From Bacillota bacterium (GTDB lineage: Bacteria > Bacillota > Clostridia > Acetivibrionales > DSM-1351), in the NCBI GenBank assembly GCA_023395575.1, contig JAEWZA010000311.1, positions 1-6,081 of the forward strand: DNA of 6,081 nucleotides, written 5' to 3'. The translations under genes and the position numbers were made by a program. The first letter of the stretch is position 1. Each line of letters begins with the position of its first letter. The notes beneath the pieces are model-generated. The model was given only the letters and a program-made list of their open reading frames with translations, made no database searches and was not told where the DNA came from. This document shows positions 6,034 to 6,081 of this stretch, one piece after another.

Positions 6034-6081
6034 AGTTATCCTCCGTCATGAATTGCATCTGATCTTTGAGCCTATATGATG
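6032..6081 (-). CDS. C-terminal end of an unidentified protein (partial)
   Basis: The - strand frame that ends at TAA (6034-6032) is the only - strand frame open to the window edge. It reads SYRLKDQMQFMTEDN. The composition is ordinary for a soluble protein's tail, and the strong hairpin starting 4 bases after the stop is where a 3' end would be expected. Fifteen residues are too few to assign a family. The rest of the gene would lie to the right of the window, and it would be transcribed towards the PPTase gene, in the same direction. Confidence 0.4.
   Translation of the reverse strand, partial: SYRLKDQMQFMTEDN

Overview
The base composition is AT-rich, genes are preceded by purine-rich GGAGG-type ribosome binding sites, TTG is used as a start codon, and the proteins resemble families common in anaerobic Firmicutes. 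I therefore infer a low-GC Gram-positive bacterium, most likely class Clostridia. Nothing in the window fixes genus or species.

Layout. (1) 1-2544, + strand: the 3' part of a large WG-repeat protein. Its frame is open to base 1, so the true start lies outside the window. After the WG repeats come a bacterial Ig-like (Big_3-like) module and a C-terminal, possibly ricin-like, lectin module. A strong intrinsic terminator follows at 2641-2683. (2) 2545-3308: 764 bases without a convincing gene, holding the terminator, two further hairpins, a stretch that may be decayed coding sequence, and a hairpin just upstream of the next gene. (3) 3309-4554, + strand: a GreA/GreB-family transcript cleavage factor followed after 52 bases by a type II (external) thioesterase, probably co-transcribed. 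(4) 4555-4877: a convergent intergenic region with several inverted repeats. (5) 4878-5567, - strand: an Sfp-type 4'-phosphopantetheinyl transferase. The best start is a TTG placed 7 bases after a GGGAGG site. (6) 5568-6031: a gene-poor region with a short ORF that looks like the start of a PfkB-type sugar kinase and an 18-bp hairpin. (7) 6032-6081, - strand: probably the last 15 codons of an unidentified gene.

How the genes fit together. Sfp-type transferases activate the carrier domains of nonribosomal peptide and polyketide synthases, and type II thioesterases clear wrongly loaded or stalled carriers. Together they form a maintenance pair for an assembly line, but no synthase lies in the window. 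They are therefore either the edge of a biosynthetic cluster or stand-alone helpers for distant synthases. The Gre-family gene ahead of the thioesterase is unexpected for such a locus. An imperfect inverted repeat of about 44 bases brackets the transferase gene, which may mean that this gene moved or was inserted as a unit. I found no tRNA, rRNA, CRISPR array or intact insertion sequence.
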